Part shown: positions 25,627 to 35,200 of the stretch, piece by piece
Layout of the letters: every line of letters starts with the position of its first letter
Position numbering within the stretch: the first letter of the stretch is position 1
Source: Pseudomonas vranovensis DSM 16006
GTDB taxonomy: Bacteria; Pseudomonadota; Gammaproteobacteria; Pseudomonadales; Pseudomonadaceae
Reading direction: 5' to 3'
Length of the DNA: 64,000 nucleotides
NCBI RefSeq assembly: GCF_000425805.1
Contig: NZ_AUED01000001.1
Coordinates: 682,001 to 746,000, forward strand
Notes under the pieces: model-generated
Told to the model about the DNA's origin: nothing
The model's input: the letters and a program-made list of their open reading frames with translations, nothing else
Database searches by the model: none
Translations under genes and position numbers: made by a program

Positions 25627-27356
25627 GTGTAGTGCTCGTTGTTGGTTGTGTTGATCACTTCCAGTTGATGGAAGGAATTGACGCTGGCGTACAGTGCGAA
25701 GAAATGCGAAAGGACTGTGCCGAACAGGTACAGGTCGCCTTCGCACAAGAAAGCGTCCTGGTCGAGCTCCAACCGGGTTTGCAGGCCGCGTATGGGCAAG
25801 CCCTTGATCAACCAGTCCAGGGGGGCGGTGCGGGCTTGGCCAATACCGTTGAGGCGCTTGCGGGTGGCGCGGGCCTGCTGGATGTCATGCAAGGCCGCGA
25901 AGTCATAGGCACTGATCACAGCTTTGAGCGGCTCGGCCGAGAGCAGTGACAGGTAGTTGAGCGACAGGTTGGAGATCAACGTCCATTGCAGTTGACCGTC
26001 GAGTACCGGGCGGTAGGGGCGGGTTGGACGAGTGATGTTGCGGTAACTGGCCAGGGGAGGAGTCGCCTCGGTGGCGAGGCTGATGTCGCCCACGCCGAGT
26101 GCCAGCGGCAGGTTGCGGTTGGTACACGTCAGGTCTACCGAGGCGGTTTCCAAGTCTCCGATGTAGGCACTCTCGTCGCCGCGCACGAAAGCGATTCGGT
26201 GTTCCAGCCCGTCACCCCGTAGCGATTCTTCGACTTTGCAGCGGTAATACAATGCCGTTCGGCCCCGGGCGACTTCAATCTCGTGGGCGAATGACTCGAA
26301 GGGCTGGAAGATTCGCAGCCGTTCGCTGCTATTGCCATCCGTCGCCACGCGCCAGCTTGCCACCTGGTCGACGCTGAAGATCTCGTAGGCATCCGGGCGC
26401 TGGCCGCTGGGCGTGAGGCGTATCTGGTCGGCGTGGCCAGCAAGGTCAATGGGTTCGGCGCTGTGTTCGAACAGGTTGATTGCCGGTGCGCAAAACAAGC
26501 TGAAGTCACCATTACCAACACGCAGGGTCGCGGGCAGGGGGCGGCTGAAGTGAAATTCCAGGCAGATCTTGCGGCTGTCCTGATCGGGCCATAGGCGGCT
26601 CAACTGCGTCAGGGTGAAAAAGTGAAAGCGCTGCGGGAAGACAAAATATTCCTGCAGTATCCGATAGCCGTCAAAAACGTTGCGAGGGTAGGGCAGTAGT
26701 GCTTCTTCGGGGGTGAATCCGGGAAACGCCAGCGAGCTTGCCGGCAGTTGTCGACGTTCCCCGTTGACTGTGATGCTGACAGCGCTCAGGTAGTGCGAAA
26801 GCCACAGATAAAGGCTCTGTGCGTTTCGGTCATCACCGCTGAGGTGGAAGTCAAGGCGATCACAGCCCAAGGTGTTCAAGGGCCTGTTCACCAGGGTGTC
26901 CAGGTCGATACACACGGTGGAGCGTTCGCGCGTATGCGTGGCGTCGACATTGGCAATGGCAAGGGGATAGATATTGACCTCTGTGCAGGTTCGATACTCA
27001 CAGGCCACGCCTTCGACAGGGTGTGCGAACAGTCGAGCGCCCTTGGGAATGCATTGTTGCTCGCTGATCGATTGCTCCACAGGGGTGAACTGAACGATCG
27101 TCGCGCTGGGCAGGGGGCGCAAGTAGTTGGGCCAGAGCATTTGCAACAGTGAATGGGTGAGCTCTGGCAGGTCATCCTCGAGTTTCAGGCGTAACTTGGC
27201 AGTCAGAAATGCAAAGCCTTCCAACAGTCGTTCGACGTCCGGGTCCCCGCCTTGTTCACCCAGGAAACGGCTCAGTTGCGGGTTGTCCTGGGCAAACTCG
27301 GCACCCAACTCTCGCAGGTAGCTCAACTCTTCGCCAAAGCGGTCTTTGAGGGTCAT
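25590..27356 (-). CDS. tssF: T6SS baseplate protein TssF
   Basis: A 588-residue protein with the classic TssF N-terminus 'FGEELSYLRELGAEFAQDNPQL', then 'DPDVERLLEGFAFLTAKLRLKLEDDLPELTHSLLQMLWPNYLRPLPS' region. It forms the TssF2G wedge of the baseplate. It is three bases downstream of tssE, and its 3' end overlaps tssG. Confidence 0.96.
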   Translation of the reverse strand: MTLKDRFGEELSYLRELGAEFAQDNPQLSRFLGEQGGDPDVERLLEGFAFLTAKLRLKLEDDLPELTHSLLQMLWPNYLRPLPSATIVQFTPVEQSISEQQCIPKGARLFAHPVEGVACEYRTCTEVNIYPLAIANVDATHTRERSTVCIDLDTLVNRPLNTLGCDRLDFHLSGDDRNAQSLYLWLSHYLSAVSITVNGERRQLPASSLAFPGFTPEEALLPYPRNVFDGYRILQEYFVFPQRFHFFTLTQLSRLWPDQDSRKICLEFHFSRPLPATLRVGNGDFSLFCAPAINLFEHSAEPIDLAGHADQIRLTPSGQRPDAYEIFSVDQVASWRVATDGNSSERLRIFQPFESFAHEIEVARGRTALYYRCKVEESLRGDGLEHRIAFVRGDESAYIGDLETASVDLTCTNRNLPLALGVGDISLATEATPPLASYRNITRPTRPYRPVLDGQLQWTLISNLSLNYLSLLSAEPLKAVISAYDFAALHDIQQARATRKRLNGIGQARTAPLDWLIKGLPIRGLQTRLELDQDAFLCEGDLYLFGTVLSHFFALYASVNSFHQLEVINTTNNEHYTWPLLTGRQPLI

Positions 27357-27359
27357 GGC

Positions 27360-27770
27360 TTACCTCACTTTGGTGTAGCGGTTATGGCCATTGACCAGTA
27401 GCTCGATTTGCAACTGCTGTTGCTGGTTGCGTACCTGCAGTTGGCATTCGAGTCGAAAGTCCAACTGCAGGGGGACCTCGGGATCAGGCTGACACCGTAT
27501 TGCGCATACCTTGATGCGCGGCTCGTACAAATGGATGGTGCGACGAATGTCGGCAGCGATCTGTTTCAATACGTCACCGCGGCTTAGTGCATGGTCGTTG
27601 AAGTCGCGCAAGCCCAGTGCTGGACTACTTTGCGAGCTGCCTTGACGGCTGTTCAGCAGGCGCTCCAGGTGCTGTTTGATCGCCTCGAACTTCTCTGCGA
27701 CGTATTCCTGGCAATGCGACGGGCGCCGCGCAGGTGTATCGGATTTCAGGCGCTCAAACAGGCTGCTCAT
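27360..27770 (-). CDS. tssE: T6SS baseplate protein TssE (gp25-like)
   Basis: A 136-residue protein: MSSLFERLKSD, then the gp25-like domain with 'GLRDFNDHALSRGDVLKQIAADIRRTIHLYEPRIKV', and a C-terminal beta-strand region. It nucleates sheath assembly at the baseplate. The start at 27770 overlaps the tssC stop as ATGA. Confidence 0.94.
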   Translation of the reverse strand: MSSLFERLKSDTPARRPSHCQEYVAEKFEAIKQHLERLLNSRQGSSQSSPALGLRDFNDHALSRGDVLKQIAADIRRTIHLYEPRIKVCAIRCQPDPEVPLQLDFRLECQLQVRNQQQQLQIELLVNGHNRYTKVR

Positions 27771-29245
27771 TGGGTGTCGAGCCGCCCTACCAGGGAAATC
27801 TCGAAGTTGGCGCCCATGTATTTGAAGTGAGGGCGTACCGCGAGCGAAACCTGGTACCAACCTGGATCGCCGGCAACATCGGTCACTTCAATTCGGGCCG
27901 CGCGTAATGGACGGCGACTGCGGACATCGGCAGAAGGGTTTTCCTGATCGGCTACATACTGTTTGATCCAGCGGCTGAGTTCGCTTTGCAGGTCCTGGCG
28001 TTCCTTCCAGCTACCGATCTGCTCGCGCTGCAGAACCTTGATGTAGTGGGCCAGGCGGTTGACGATGAACAGGTAAGGTAACTGAGTACCCAATTTGTAG
28101 TTGGTCTGTGCTTCCTGGCCTTCGGGCGTTCTGGGGAACACCTTGGGTCGCTGCGCCGAGTTGGCCGAGAAGAACGCGGCATTGTCGCTGTCCTTGCGCA
28201 TGGTCAGGGCGATGAAACCTTCCTCGGCCAGTTCAAATTCCTTGCGGTCCGATATCAACACCTCAGTGGGGATTTTTGCCTGTAACCGGCCAAGGGACTC
28301 ATACAGATGAACCGGCAGATCGTCCACCGCACCGCCGGACTGCGGGCCGATGATATTTGGGCACCAGCGGTAACGGGCAAAGCTTTCGTTGATGCAACTG
28401 GCCAGCAGGAACGCGGCATTGCCCCACAAGTAGTTACTGTGCTCGCCGTCAATGTTTTCGTCATAGCTGAAGCTGGTTATGGGGTGTTCGTTACGCTCGT
28501 AAGGCTGGCGCAGCATGAAGCGTGGCAATGCCAATCCGACGTTGCGTGAATCCTCGGCATCGCGAAAGGAGCGCCATTTGGCGAAGCGGGGCCCCTCAAA
28601 GATGTCCTTCACCTCTTTCAGATTAGGCAGGTCTTCAAAGCTGTTCAGGTTGAAAAAATCAGGCCCGGGGGCTGTGATGAATGGTGCATGTGACATGGCG
28701 GCCACGGAGGCGACATAACTAAGCAGCTTTATGTCACTGGAAGACGGGCCAAATGAGTAATTGCCGATCATGGCGGCAACCGGTTCACCGCCGAATTGTC
28801 CAAAGCCAGCGGTGTAGACATGTTTGTAAAGACCGCTGCTGGTAATGTCGCCGGCATTATCGAAGTCTTCCAGCAAGTCATTCTTGCTGATGTGCAACAC
28901 CTCGAGTTTTATGTTCTCGCGAAAGTCGGTTCGGTCCACTAACAGCTTCAGGCCGCGCCAGGCTGATTCCAGTTGCTGGTATTCGGGTTGATGCAAGATG
29001 ATGTCCATTTGCCGCCCGAGTGCGCGGTCCAGTTCGGCAATCATTAGATCGACACGATGCTTGTTGATGAGTTGGTCGCGCTCGTTGCTTTTCAGTATTT
29101 CCGTAATAAATGCTGCAACCCCTTGCTTGGCGATCAGGTAACCTTCCTGGGTTGGCTGCAACATGGTTTCGGCCATGATTTGATCAAGCAGACAGGGGTC
29201 ACCCACTGTTGTTGGTGACGTGTTCGGGGTGGTCCTAGTTGGCAT
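27767..29245 (-). CDS. tssC: T6SS sheath large subunit TssC (VipB)
   Basis: A 492-residue contractile sheath subunit. Family segments: 'LDQIMAETMLQPTQEGYL', 'QMDIILHQPEYQQLESAWRGLKLLVDRTDF', 'GEPVAAMIGNYSFGPSSSDIKLL', and the C-terminal 'VSLAVRPHFKYMGANFEISLVGRLD'. It pairs with TssB. There are 55 bases between it and tssB. Confidence 0.97.
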   Translation of the reverse strand: MPTRTTPNTSPTTVGDPCLLDQIMAETMLQPTQEGYLIAKQGVAAFITEILKSNERDQLINKHRVDLMIAELDRALGRQMDIILHQPEYQQLESAWRGLKLLVDRTDFRENIKLEVLHISKNDLLEDFDNAGDITSSGLYKHVYTAGFGQFGGEPVAAMIGNYSFGPSSSDIKLLSYVASVAAMSHAPFITAPGPDFFNLNSFEDLPNLKEVKDIFEGPRFAKWRSFRDAEDSRNVGLALPRFMLRQPYERNEHPITSFSYDENIDGEHSNYLWGNAAFLLASCINESFARYRWCPNIIGPQSGGAVDDLPVHLYESLGRLQAKIPTEVLISDRKEFELAEEGFIALTMRKDSDNAAFFSANSAQRPKVFPRTPEGQEAQTNYKLGTQLPYLFIVNRLAHYIKVLQREQIGSWKERQDLQSELSRWIKQYVADQENPSADVRSRRPLRAARIEVTDVAGDPGWYQVSLAVRPHFKYMGANFEISLVGRLDTQ

Positions 29246-29300
29246 CGTGTCGCTCCGTTGTCGATTTCAAGACCGGCAGGGCCGGACTCAAGGCGGGCTG

Positions 29301-29804
29301 TCAATCTTCGTTGGGGGCTTCCAGAACAAGCTCCAGCTCCTGGGCCAGTTGGTTGCGCGACTGCTCATCGCTCAGCAGGTACTGCAACTGTTTTCGGAAG
29401 GCCGGAACGTTACCCAGCGGGCCCTTGAGGGCCACCAGTGCTTCACGCAGTTCAAGTAGTTTGTTCAGCTCCGGGACCTGGCGGGCAATTGCATCCGGCC
29501 CGAAGTCGTTGATCGATCGAAACTGCAGGCGCACCTGCATCTCTGCATCTGGTGCCTGACTCAGCGCCAAGGGCACGTTCATGTCCAAACGAACGTCAGC
29601 ATCGTCGAGCACGTTGTTGAAGTTGTGTTTGTCCACGCGCATGACTTGTCGGTCTTCGAGGGCACGATCATCAATCAGGCCAAAGTCACCCGTTATCAGC
29701 ATCTTGTGCGGCAGTTCGACTTCCGCTTGTTGATCGCCCGTGGCAGGGACATATTTTATGTTTATACGTTCTTTGGGGGCGACAGAGCTTGATGGCTTGG
29801 CCAT
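29301..29804 (-). CDS. tssB: T6SS sheath small subunit TssB (VipA)
   Basis: A 167-residue protein: MAKPSSSVAPKERINIKYVP, 'AEVELPHKMLITGDF', then the helical region with 'LQFRSINDFGPDAIARQVPELNKLLELREALVALKGPLGN' near the C-terminus. It forms the contractile sheath with TssC. First gene of the minus-strand T6SS operon; GGAG lies 11 bases upstream of the ATG. Confidence 0.97.
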   Translation of the reverse strand: MAKPSSSVAPKERINIKYVPATGDQQAEVELPHKMLITGDFGLIDDRALEDRQVMRVDKHNFNNVLDDADVRLDMNVPLALSQAPDAEMQVRLQFRSINDFGPDAIARQVPELNKLLELREALVALKGPLGNVPAFRKQLQYLLSDEQSRNQLAQELELVLEAPNED

Positions 29805-30085
29805 GCGTTGAGAACTCCATTAAGTCAATTCAGGTTGTAGGAAGTTTCTTTTTCTAATATCAGGTGCTGGCAATTAAATGGTTTGCGAACTGTTTGTAGG
29901 AAAATTCTGGTGGCTGTAAGTAGGTGCTTGCTGTTTTTTAAGACGATGCATGGGGTGAGGTGTTTGCGTCGAGTCGCAAGGTGTTACTTCATGTTTATTT
30001 GTTTTTATCCAAGTTAATACCCTAAGCTCCCGTCCGATTCGCTGGTGAGGTATTTCCGTGCAAGTGTGCAGACGGAGGTAGGTCA
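29805..30085. promoter_or_regulatory. Divergent T6SS promoter region
   Basis: A 281-base AT-rich gap between tssB and vasI that must hold both operon promoters. No sigma-54 -24/-12 pair with correct spacing was found: TGGCA and TTTGC near 29868-29888 are 4 bases too far apart. GGAGG at 30074-30078 is the vasI ribosome site. No gene-like ORF on either strand is convincing. Confidence 0.5.
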
Positions 30086-30772
30086 TTGGTACGTATGATT
30101 TCAACGACAGGGTTGGCGCTGATGGATCGTTATGTTGGTTGGACGCTGGGGAGTTACTTGTTGTTCTGTGTGGGACAAGTTCAGGCAAGTGGCCCGCGTG
30201 ACTGCACCGGTATTGTCTCCAACGTCGAGCGTCTTGCATGTTTTGATGAGGCGGCGGGAACACCGGTAGTGGTACCCCGGTTACCCGTCAGGCAAATACC
30301 GGAACCTGCAGCCCCGACCCGGACCCTGATCATGTCCAATGAGGTGCAGCGAGCGCCTGGCCAATCGGGTTTCGTCATGAGCAGCGAGAATGAAAGCGTC
30401 GACGGCAAGCAGCAACGGGTATTGATTTCGGCACCGGCTTCTGCACATCCCCACACCTATTTGGCAATCAGCTGTGTGCAGAACATTACCCGTCTGCAGT
30501 TGCTCACTGCACAGCCTGTGGAAACCAGTCGCGTCAGCATTGGCTTGGGGCCCAACCTCGGCGCTGCAAGCAAGCGGCCTTGGCAGGTGATGGAAGATGG
30601 CACGGTGATTGACGTCGGTCGCGGTCGAACCGCAATCGAGATGGTGAAGGGCGTGCTCGATTGGCAATACATTCACATCAGCAGCGACAATGCGCTGCTC
30701 AATGGCCTGGTGTTCGATAGCAACACCCTGGCGCCCATGATCAACCAGGCGCGTACAGCATGTCATTGGTAG
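30086..30772 (+). CDS. T6SS-associated protein VasI (TagO-like)
   Basis: A 228-residue exported protein. It probably starts at TTG 30086, because GGAGG is 7 bases upstream; ATG 30095 is the alternative with poor spacing. A signal-like segment (WTLGSYLLFCVGQVQA) precedes 'DCTGIVSNVERLACFDEAAG', the small Cys-containing motif of the VasI/VCA0118 (PF11319) family. The C-terminal beta-rich domain begins 'HTYLAISCVQNITRLQL'. The exact role in secretion is not settled. First gene of the plus-strand T6SS operon, overlapping tssA by 13 bases. Confidence 0.85.
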   Translation: MVRMISTTGLALMDRYVGWTLGSYLLFCVGQVQASGPRDCTGIVSNVERLACFDEAAGTPVVVPRLPVRQIPEPAAPTRTLIMSNEVQRAPGQSGFVMSSENESVDGKQQRVLISAPASAHPHTYLAISCVQNITRLQLLTAQPVETSRVSIGLGPNLGAASKRPWQVMEDGTVIDVGRGRTAIEMVKGVLDWQYIHISSDNALLNGLVFDSNTLAPMINQARTACHW

Positions 30773-32199
30773 TCGAAGCACCTGCTCAGGTGGCAGCGTT
30801 ACTCTTGGCTCCGATCGATTCGAAGACGCCCGCCGGGTTGTTCGACATTGAAGACGAAACCTATCAAGCAATCGACCAGGAGATGGTCAAGCTGGGCGGG
30901 TTGCAGGAAGCCAACATCGACTGGCAGTACATAGAGGAAGCTTCACAGCAGTACCTGAGTAGCCGATGCAAGCAATTCCGCATTCTTGTCCATCTGGGCA
31001 CCGCCTGGTTGCGCCGTCGCTGCTGGGAACGCTGGTGTACCGTGGTGAACGTGCTGGCCGGTATGGTCGAGACCTATTGGGAAAGTGCCTATCCTAAACC
31101 GGGGCCGACGGGATACCTGACCAAGCGCAAACTCGTCGAAGGACTGCTCAAACGCCTGGCAACTACGCTGCCGACACTGGAGCGGGCGAGCTTCGTGCCC
31201 GCTCACGGCGCCTTGGCGCAAGAATCACTTGCACGGTTGATGAAGTGTTCAGGTAGCGCGCAGTTGGACCAGGCAGCGTTGCTGGAGCTGCAGCGATTGC
31301 TCGAGGAGCAGGCGACCGCAGCCCGCGACGGCCCGTCAAAGCAGTCATTGGCAATTGTTCCCTCGAGTAGCGACGACTCTCTTGGCCGGACGCTACTGTC
31401 TGCTCAGAACGGTATTTCGCTGGGCAATGATCGCGAAACTCGACACGCCGTGTTGACCATGGCCGAGTTCATCAATCAGCAGGACATCTATGACCCAACG
31501 GGTTACCAACTGCGCCGCTTTGGGCTGTGGGCACATGTTCATGCGTTGCCTCCTGTCAGAAAAGAACTGCGTACGGAGCTGATGGCCGTCCCGGTTGAAA
31601 TCGTGAGTCGATACCAGGATGCCTTGTCCGGCACGGTGGTCGAGCCTGAGCTGCTGCTCAGGGTGGAGCGCAGTGTAGTCGCCTCGCCATTCTGGGCGCG
31701 AGGGAGCTTCATGGCCGCTAGCATTGCCAACCGACTGGCCATGGGCGAAGTGGCTGAAGCTATTCGCCAGGCAACCGAGCGCTTTGTCAGGCGCTTGCCA
31801 GCCATGCAGCAGCTTTGCTTCAGCGACGGCACAGCCTTTGTCGATGAGCAATGCATGGCCTGGCTGAAAGGCAGCGGGACAGCGCAAGGGGCGGACTCGC
31901 ACTGCCATGAATTTCAACGTTTGCGAGAAGAACTTGTTGCCCAGCTCGAGCAGGAAGGGGTCGAGCACGTGCTACTGCGCCTGCAGGCATTGCAGGGCGA
32001 CTACCGTTCGCCGCGTGAGCGCTGCCATGCCACGTTGATTGCCGCTGACTTGCTGGCTTCGCGTGGGTTGTCATGGCTGGCAGGTGACCTGTGTGCAGGC
32101 GTCGCGCGCACCATGCAAGAAACCATGGCCACGCAGTGGGAACCCGACGTTTATCAGAAACTCAAGCAGTGTGGCGGCTCGTCACGGCTGAACGATTAG
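30760..32199 (+). CDS. tssA: T6SS protein TssA (ImpA_N, VasJ type)
   Basis: A 479-residue cap/baseplate-assembly protein. The N-terminal ImpA_N domain is visible as 'YQAIDQEMVKLGGLQEANIDWQYIEEASQQYLSSRCKQFRILVHLGTAWLRR' region, followed by a 'WESAYPKPGPTGYLTKRKLVEGLLKRL' block; the long C-terminal half is helical and ends with 'QWEPDVYQKLKQCGG'. TssA classes differ in the C-terminus; this looks like the long VasJ-type form found next to vasI and tssM. Confidence 0.92.
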   Translation: MSLVVEAPAQVAALLLAPIDSKTPAGLFDIEDETYQAIDQEMVKLGGLQEANIDWQYIEEASQQYLSSRCKQFRILVHLGTAWLRRRCWERWCTVVNVLAGMVETYWESAYPKPGPTGYLTKRKLVEGLLKRLATTLPTLERASFVPAHGALAQESLARLMKCSGSAQLDQAALLELQRLLEEQATAARDGPSKQSLAIVPSSSDDSLGRTLLSAQNGISLGNDRETRHAVLTMAEFINQQDIYDPTGYQLRRFGLWAHVHALPPVRKELRTELMAVPVEIVSRYQDALSGTVVEPELLLRVERSVVASPFWARGSFMAASIANRLAMGEVAEAIRQATERFVRRLPAMQQLCFSDGTAFVDEQCMAWLKGSGTAQGADSHCHEFQRLREELVAQLEQEGVEHVLLRLQALQGDYRSPRERCHATLIAADLLASRGLSWLAGDLCAGVARTMQETMATQWEPDVYQKLKQCGGSSRLND

Positions 32200-32224
32200 A
32201 CCAACAGGGCGTTAGGAGTCTGCG

Positions 32225-35200
32225 ATGGGGAAATTCCGGGATTACTTCAAGCGTTGGGGGTTGTCAGCATTGCGTCGGGTCACCGGGGTCTTGCCACTGA
32301 TGTGGGTATTTGGGACAGTGCTGTTGTTGGTGGGTATCTGGTGGCTAGGGCCGCAATGGACCTGGCGTGAGCAGCAACCCTTGGCCAGTATGGCGCACCG
32401 TAGTATCGTCAGCCTTCTTGCCGTGCTGCTGCCCTTGCTGTTCTGGGCCTTGTTGTTGCGGTCGCGCTTTCGGCGCCTGCAAGGTGAGCGTCGACATGAA
32501 GCGTCGGTAGTCGCCGACCCCTGCTTGCCTTATGTGCAAGCCCAGGAGGGCGCGCTGAATCGAAGCCTTGCCAATTTTCTCGACAATGCAGGGGGGCGTC
32601 GAGCGCTTTATCAGTTGCCGTGGTACCTGGTATTGGGTGAGGAGAACGCAGGCAAGTCGAGTTTTATAACGCGTTCCGACCAAAGCTTTGCATTGACCCG
32701 CGTGAGCAAGGCCCAGGCCCGCAGCCGTGCAGATGGTGAGCTGGCGTATCCCGTGGATTGGTGGATTGGCAACGATGCGGTAATTATCGACCCGCCGGGC
32801 GAGCTTGTTGCACAGGCTGCGACCGAGGGTAATGCGCAAAGCGCAAAAGCCAAGACACGTCCATTGCTACCGCCCGGTACGCAAGCCAGGCTCTGGAGCC
32901 ATTTGCTGGAGTGGCTGGCGCGTAACCGAAGTCGCCGCGCCCTCAACGGAATTGTCCTGGTTATTGACCTGTCCGCTTTATTGCAGTCCTCGCCGACACA
33001 ACGAATCGAGCTGGCGCATGTGCTGCGCGCTCGCCTGTATGAGCTCAGCAGTCAGTTGGGGTCGCGGCTGCCGCTCTATGTGGTGTTGAGCAAGTTCGAT
33101 CTGATCGAGGGCTTTGACGCGCTATTTGCCAGGTTACCCGTTTCGGTTCGTGAGCAGATGCTTGGATTTACCTTCAAGCTGGACGCGGTTACCTCGTTTG
33201 ACGCCTGGCTGGAAGAATGCGCAGCTCACTATGATCACTTGCTCGAGGTGCTTGAAGAGCACGTACTGGATTGCATGGGGGCGATCACTTCGACTGATCA
33301 GCGCCAGCGGCTCCTTTCATTGCAAGCCCAACTGATCGGTCTGCGTCCTGCGTTGTTGCGCTTCTTGACCGAGGCGCTGGGCAGCGACCGTTTCACGACC
33401 CCTGCGCTGGTACGTGGCCTGTACTTTTCTTCGGTGTGCCAGCAGGGCGAAATCAACAATGCCTTTGTACGGGCTGCCGCCCAACCCTACAAGCTGGCGG
33501 TGCCTCTGAGTGATACAAGGCCGCAGGTGGCGCCGCAGGTCTACTTTGCTCAGCAGGTGTTCCGGAAGGTCATCTACCCGGAGGCGGGGCTGGCGGGTGA
33601 CAACGTCAAGGTGGCACGCAGCAAGCGGCGCTTGTTGTGGGTCAGCTCGGGGCTAGGGGTGCTGGCCGTCGCCATCGGTGTGGCGACCTGGCAACGCAAT
33701 TTCGATGGCAACCGCGACAAGGCCATGAGTGTGCTGGCCAAGAGTCAGGAGTTCAGCGGTCGCGACATCGACACCCGAATCGACCCGACCGCGCGCAACT
33801 TGTTGGCCCCGCTGGACCAAATTCGTGATGCCGTCTCGGTGTATGGGGACTATCGCTCGGCTTGGCCGTTGGTGGCAGACGCGGGTCTTTACCAGGGCAA
33901 GTCTATTGGGCCAACCGTGGACCAGGCTTACTTGACCTTGTTGTCGCGGCGGTTTCTACCGGCGCTAGCCAGTGGGGTTGTCGACGCCATGAACGCAGCC
34001 CCTGAGGGCAGTGAAGCGCAAATGGCAGCCTTGCGTGTGTATCGGATGATCGAAGATAAGAACAATCGCCGCCCGCACATGGTCGAGGAGTGGATGGCGC
34101 GTCAATGGCAGGCCGCATTCCCGGGCCAAGGCCAGGTGCAGCGCGACCTGATGCGTCATCTGCAGTATGCGCTGACTTATGCAGAAGCCGATTTGCCACA
34201 GTTTCGCCAGCAAGTTGCACAGGTGCAGCACGTGTTACGCAAGGTGCCCTTGCCACAGCGCATCTACATGACACTGAAACAGCAGGCCCAAGAGCAGCTG
34301 CACAGTGGGCTGGATTTACGCAATGAGGTCGGCCCGGCCTTCAATGTGGTGTATCAGCCTTTGGCCAGCCCCCGTGACGAACCGACTTCGGACGCCATGT
34401 TGTTGGCACCGCTACTGACGGCCAAGGGATACAAGGATTACTTCGAACCCAATAGTCAGGGCATCACAGACTTGGCGATGGTCGATCAATGGGCGCTGGG
34501 CGAGCGCGACCGGCTGGACTATTCGGCGGTTGACCAGCAGGCGCTTACCGAGCGTATCCGCGCGCTTTACTATGCCGATTACGTTGACAGCTGGCGTCGG
34601 GCCTTGAACCAGTTGGCCGTGACTGATTTTGAAGACCTGGCCCATGGTGTGTCAGTGCTGGAGCACTTGACCGGGCCTTCGGCGCCCCTGCGCCGGCTAC
34701 TGGAGGTTGTACGCGACAACACCGTCATCAATCTGCAGCTGCCGGTTGTCGAGGGGCAAGCAGCCAAGGCACTTGAGGTAGCCAGTCTCGATGTTGCCCA
34801 CCCGCATCAAGCCATGGGGATCCGCAGGGCATTTTCCGGATTGGCCGAGTTGTTGGCGGCCAAGGGAGACAAACCGACCAACTACGATGAAACACTTAAT
34901 GCCGTCATGGCGGTCTATGACTATGCCAAGGCGGTACAGGATAGCCCTGATCGTGGCAAGGCCGCACTCAGCACGGTACTCAACCGCTTCTCCATGACTG
35001 CTCCCGACCCGATCAGCACATTGCAGCGTGTAGCAACCGGCTTGCCTGAGCCGATAAACCAGCACATCCGGAAAGTCGCGGATCAGACCGCCCAAGTATT
35101 GGTGGAGGAAGCACTGCGTGAGCTGGAGAAACGTTGGGAGTCGGAAGTCTACAGCTTCTTCCAGCAGCGCTTGGCCGGGCGCTATCCGTTTGTTGCCAGC

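Noticed and set aside
29868..29888. Possible sigma-54 promoter TGGCA...TTTGC before tssB
   Set aside because: GG and GC are 14 bases apart, not 10, so it does not fit.
29874..30263. 129-aa minus-strand ORF in the T6SS divergent region
   Set aside because: Low-complexity, overlaps the vasI start and promoters; no family features.
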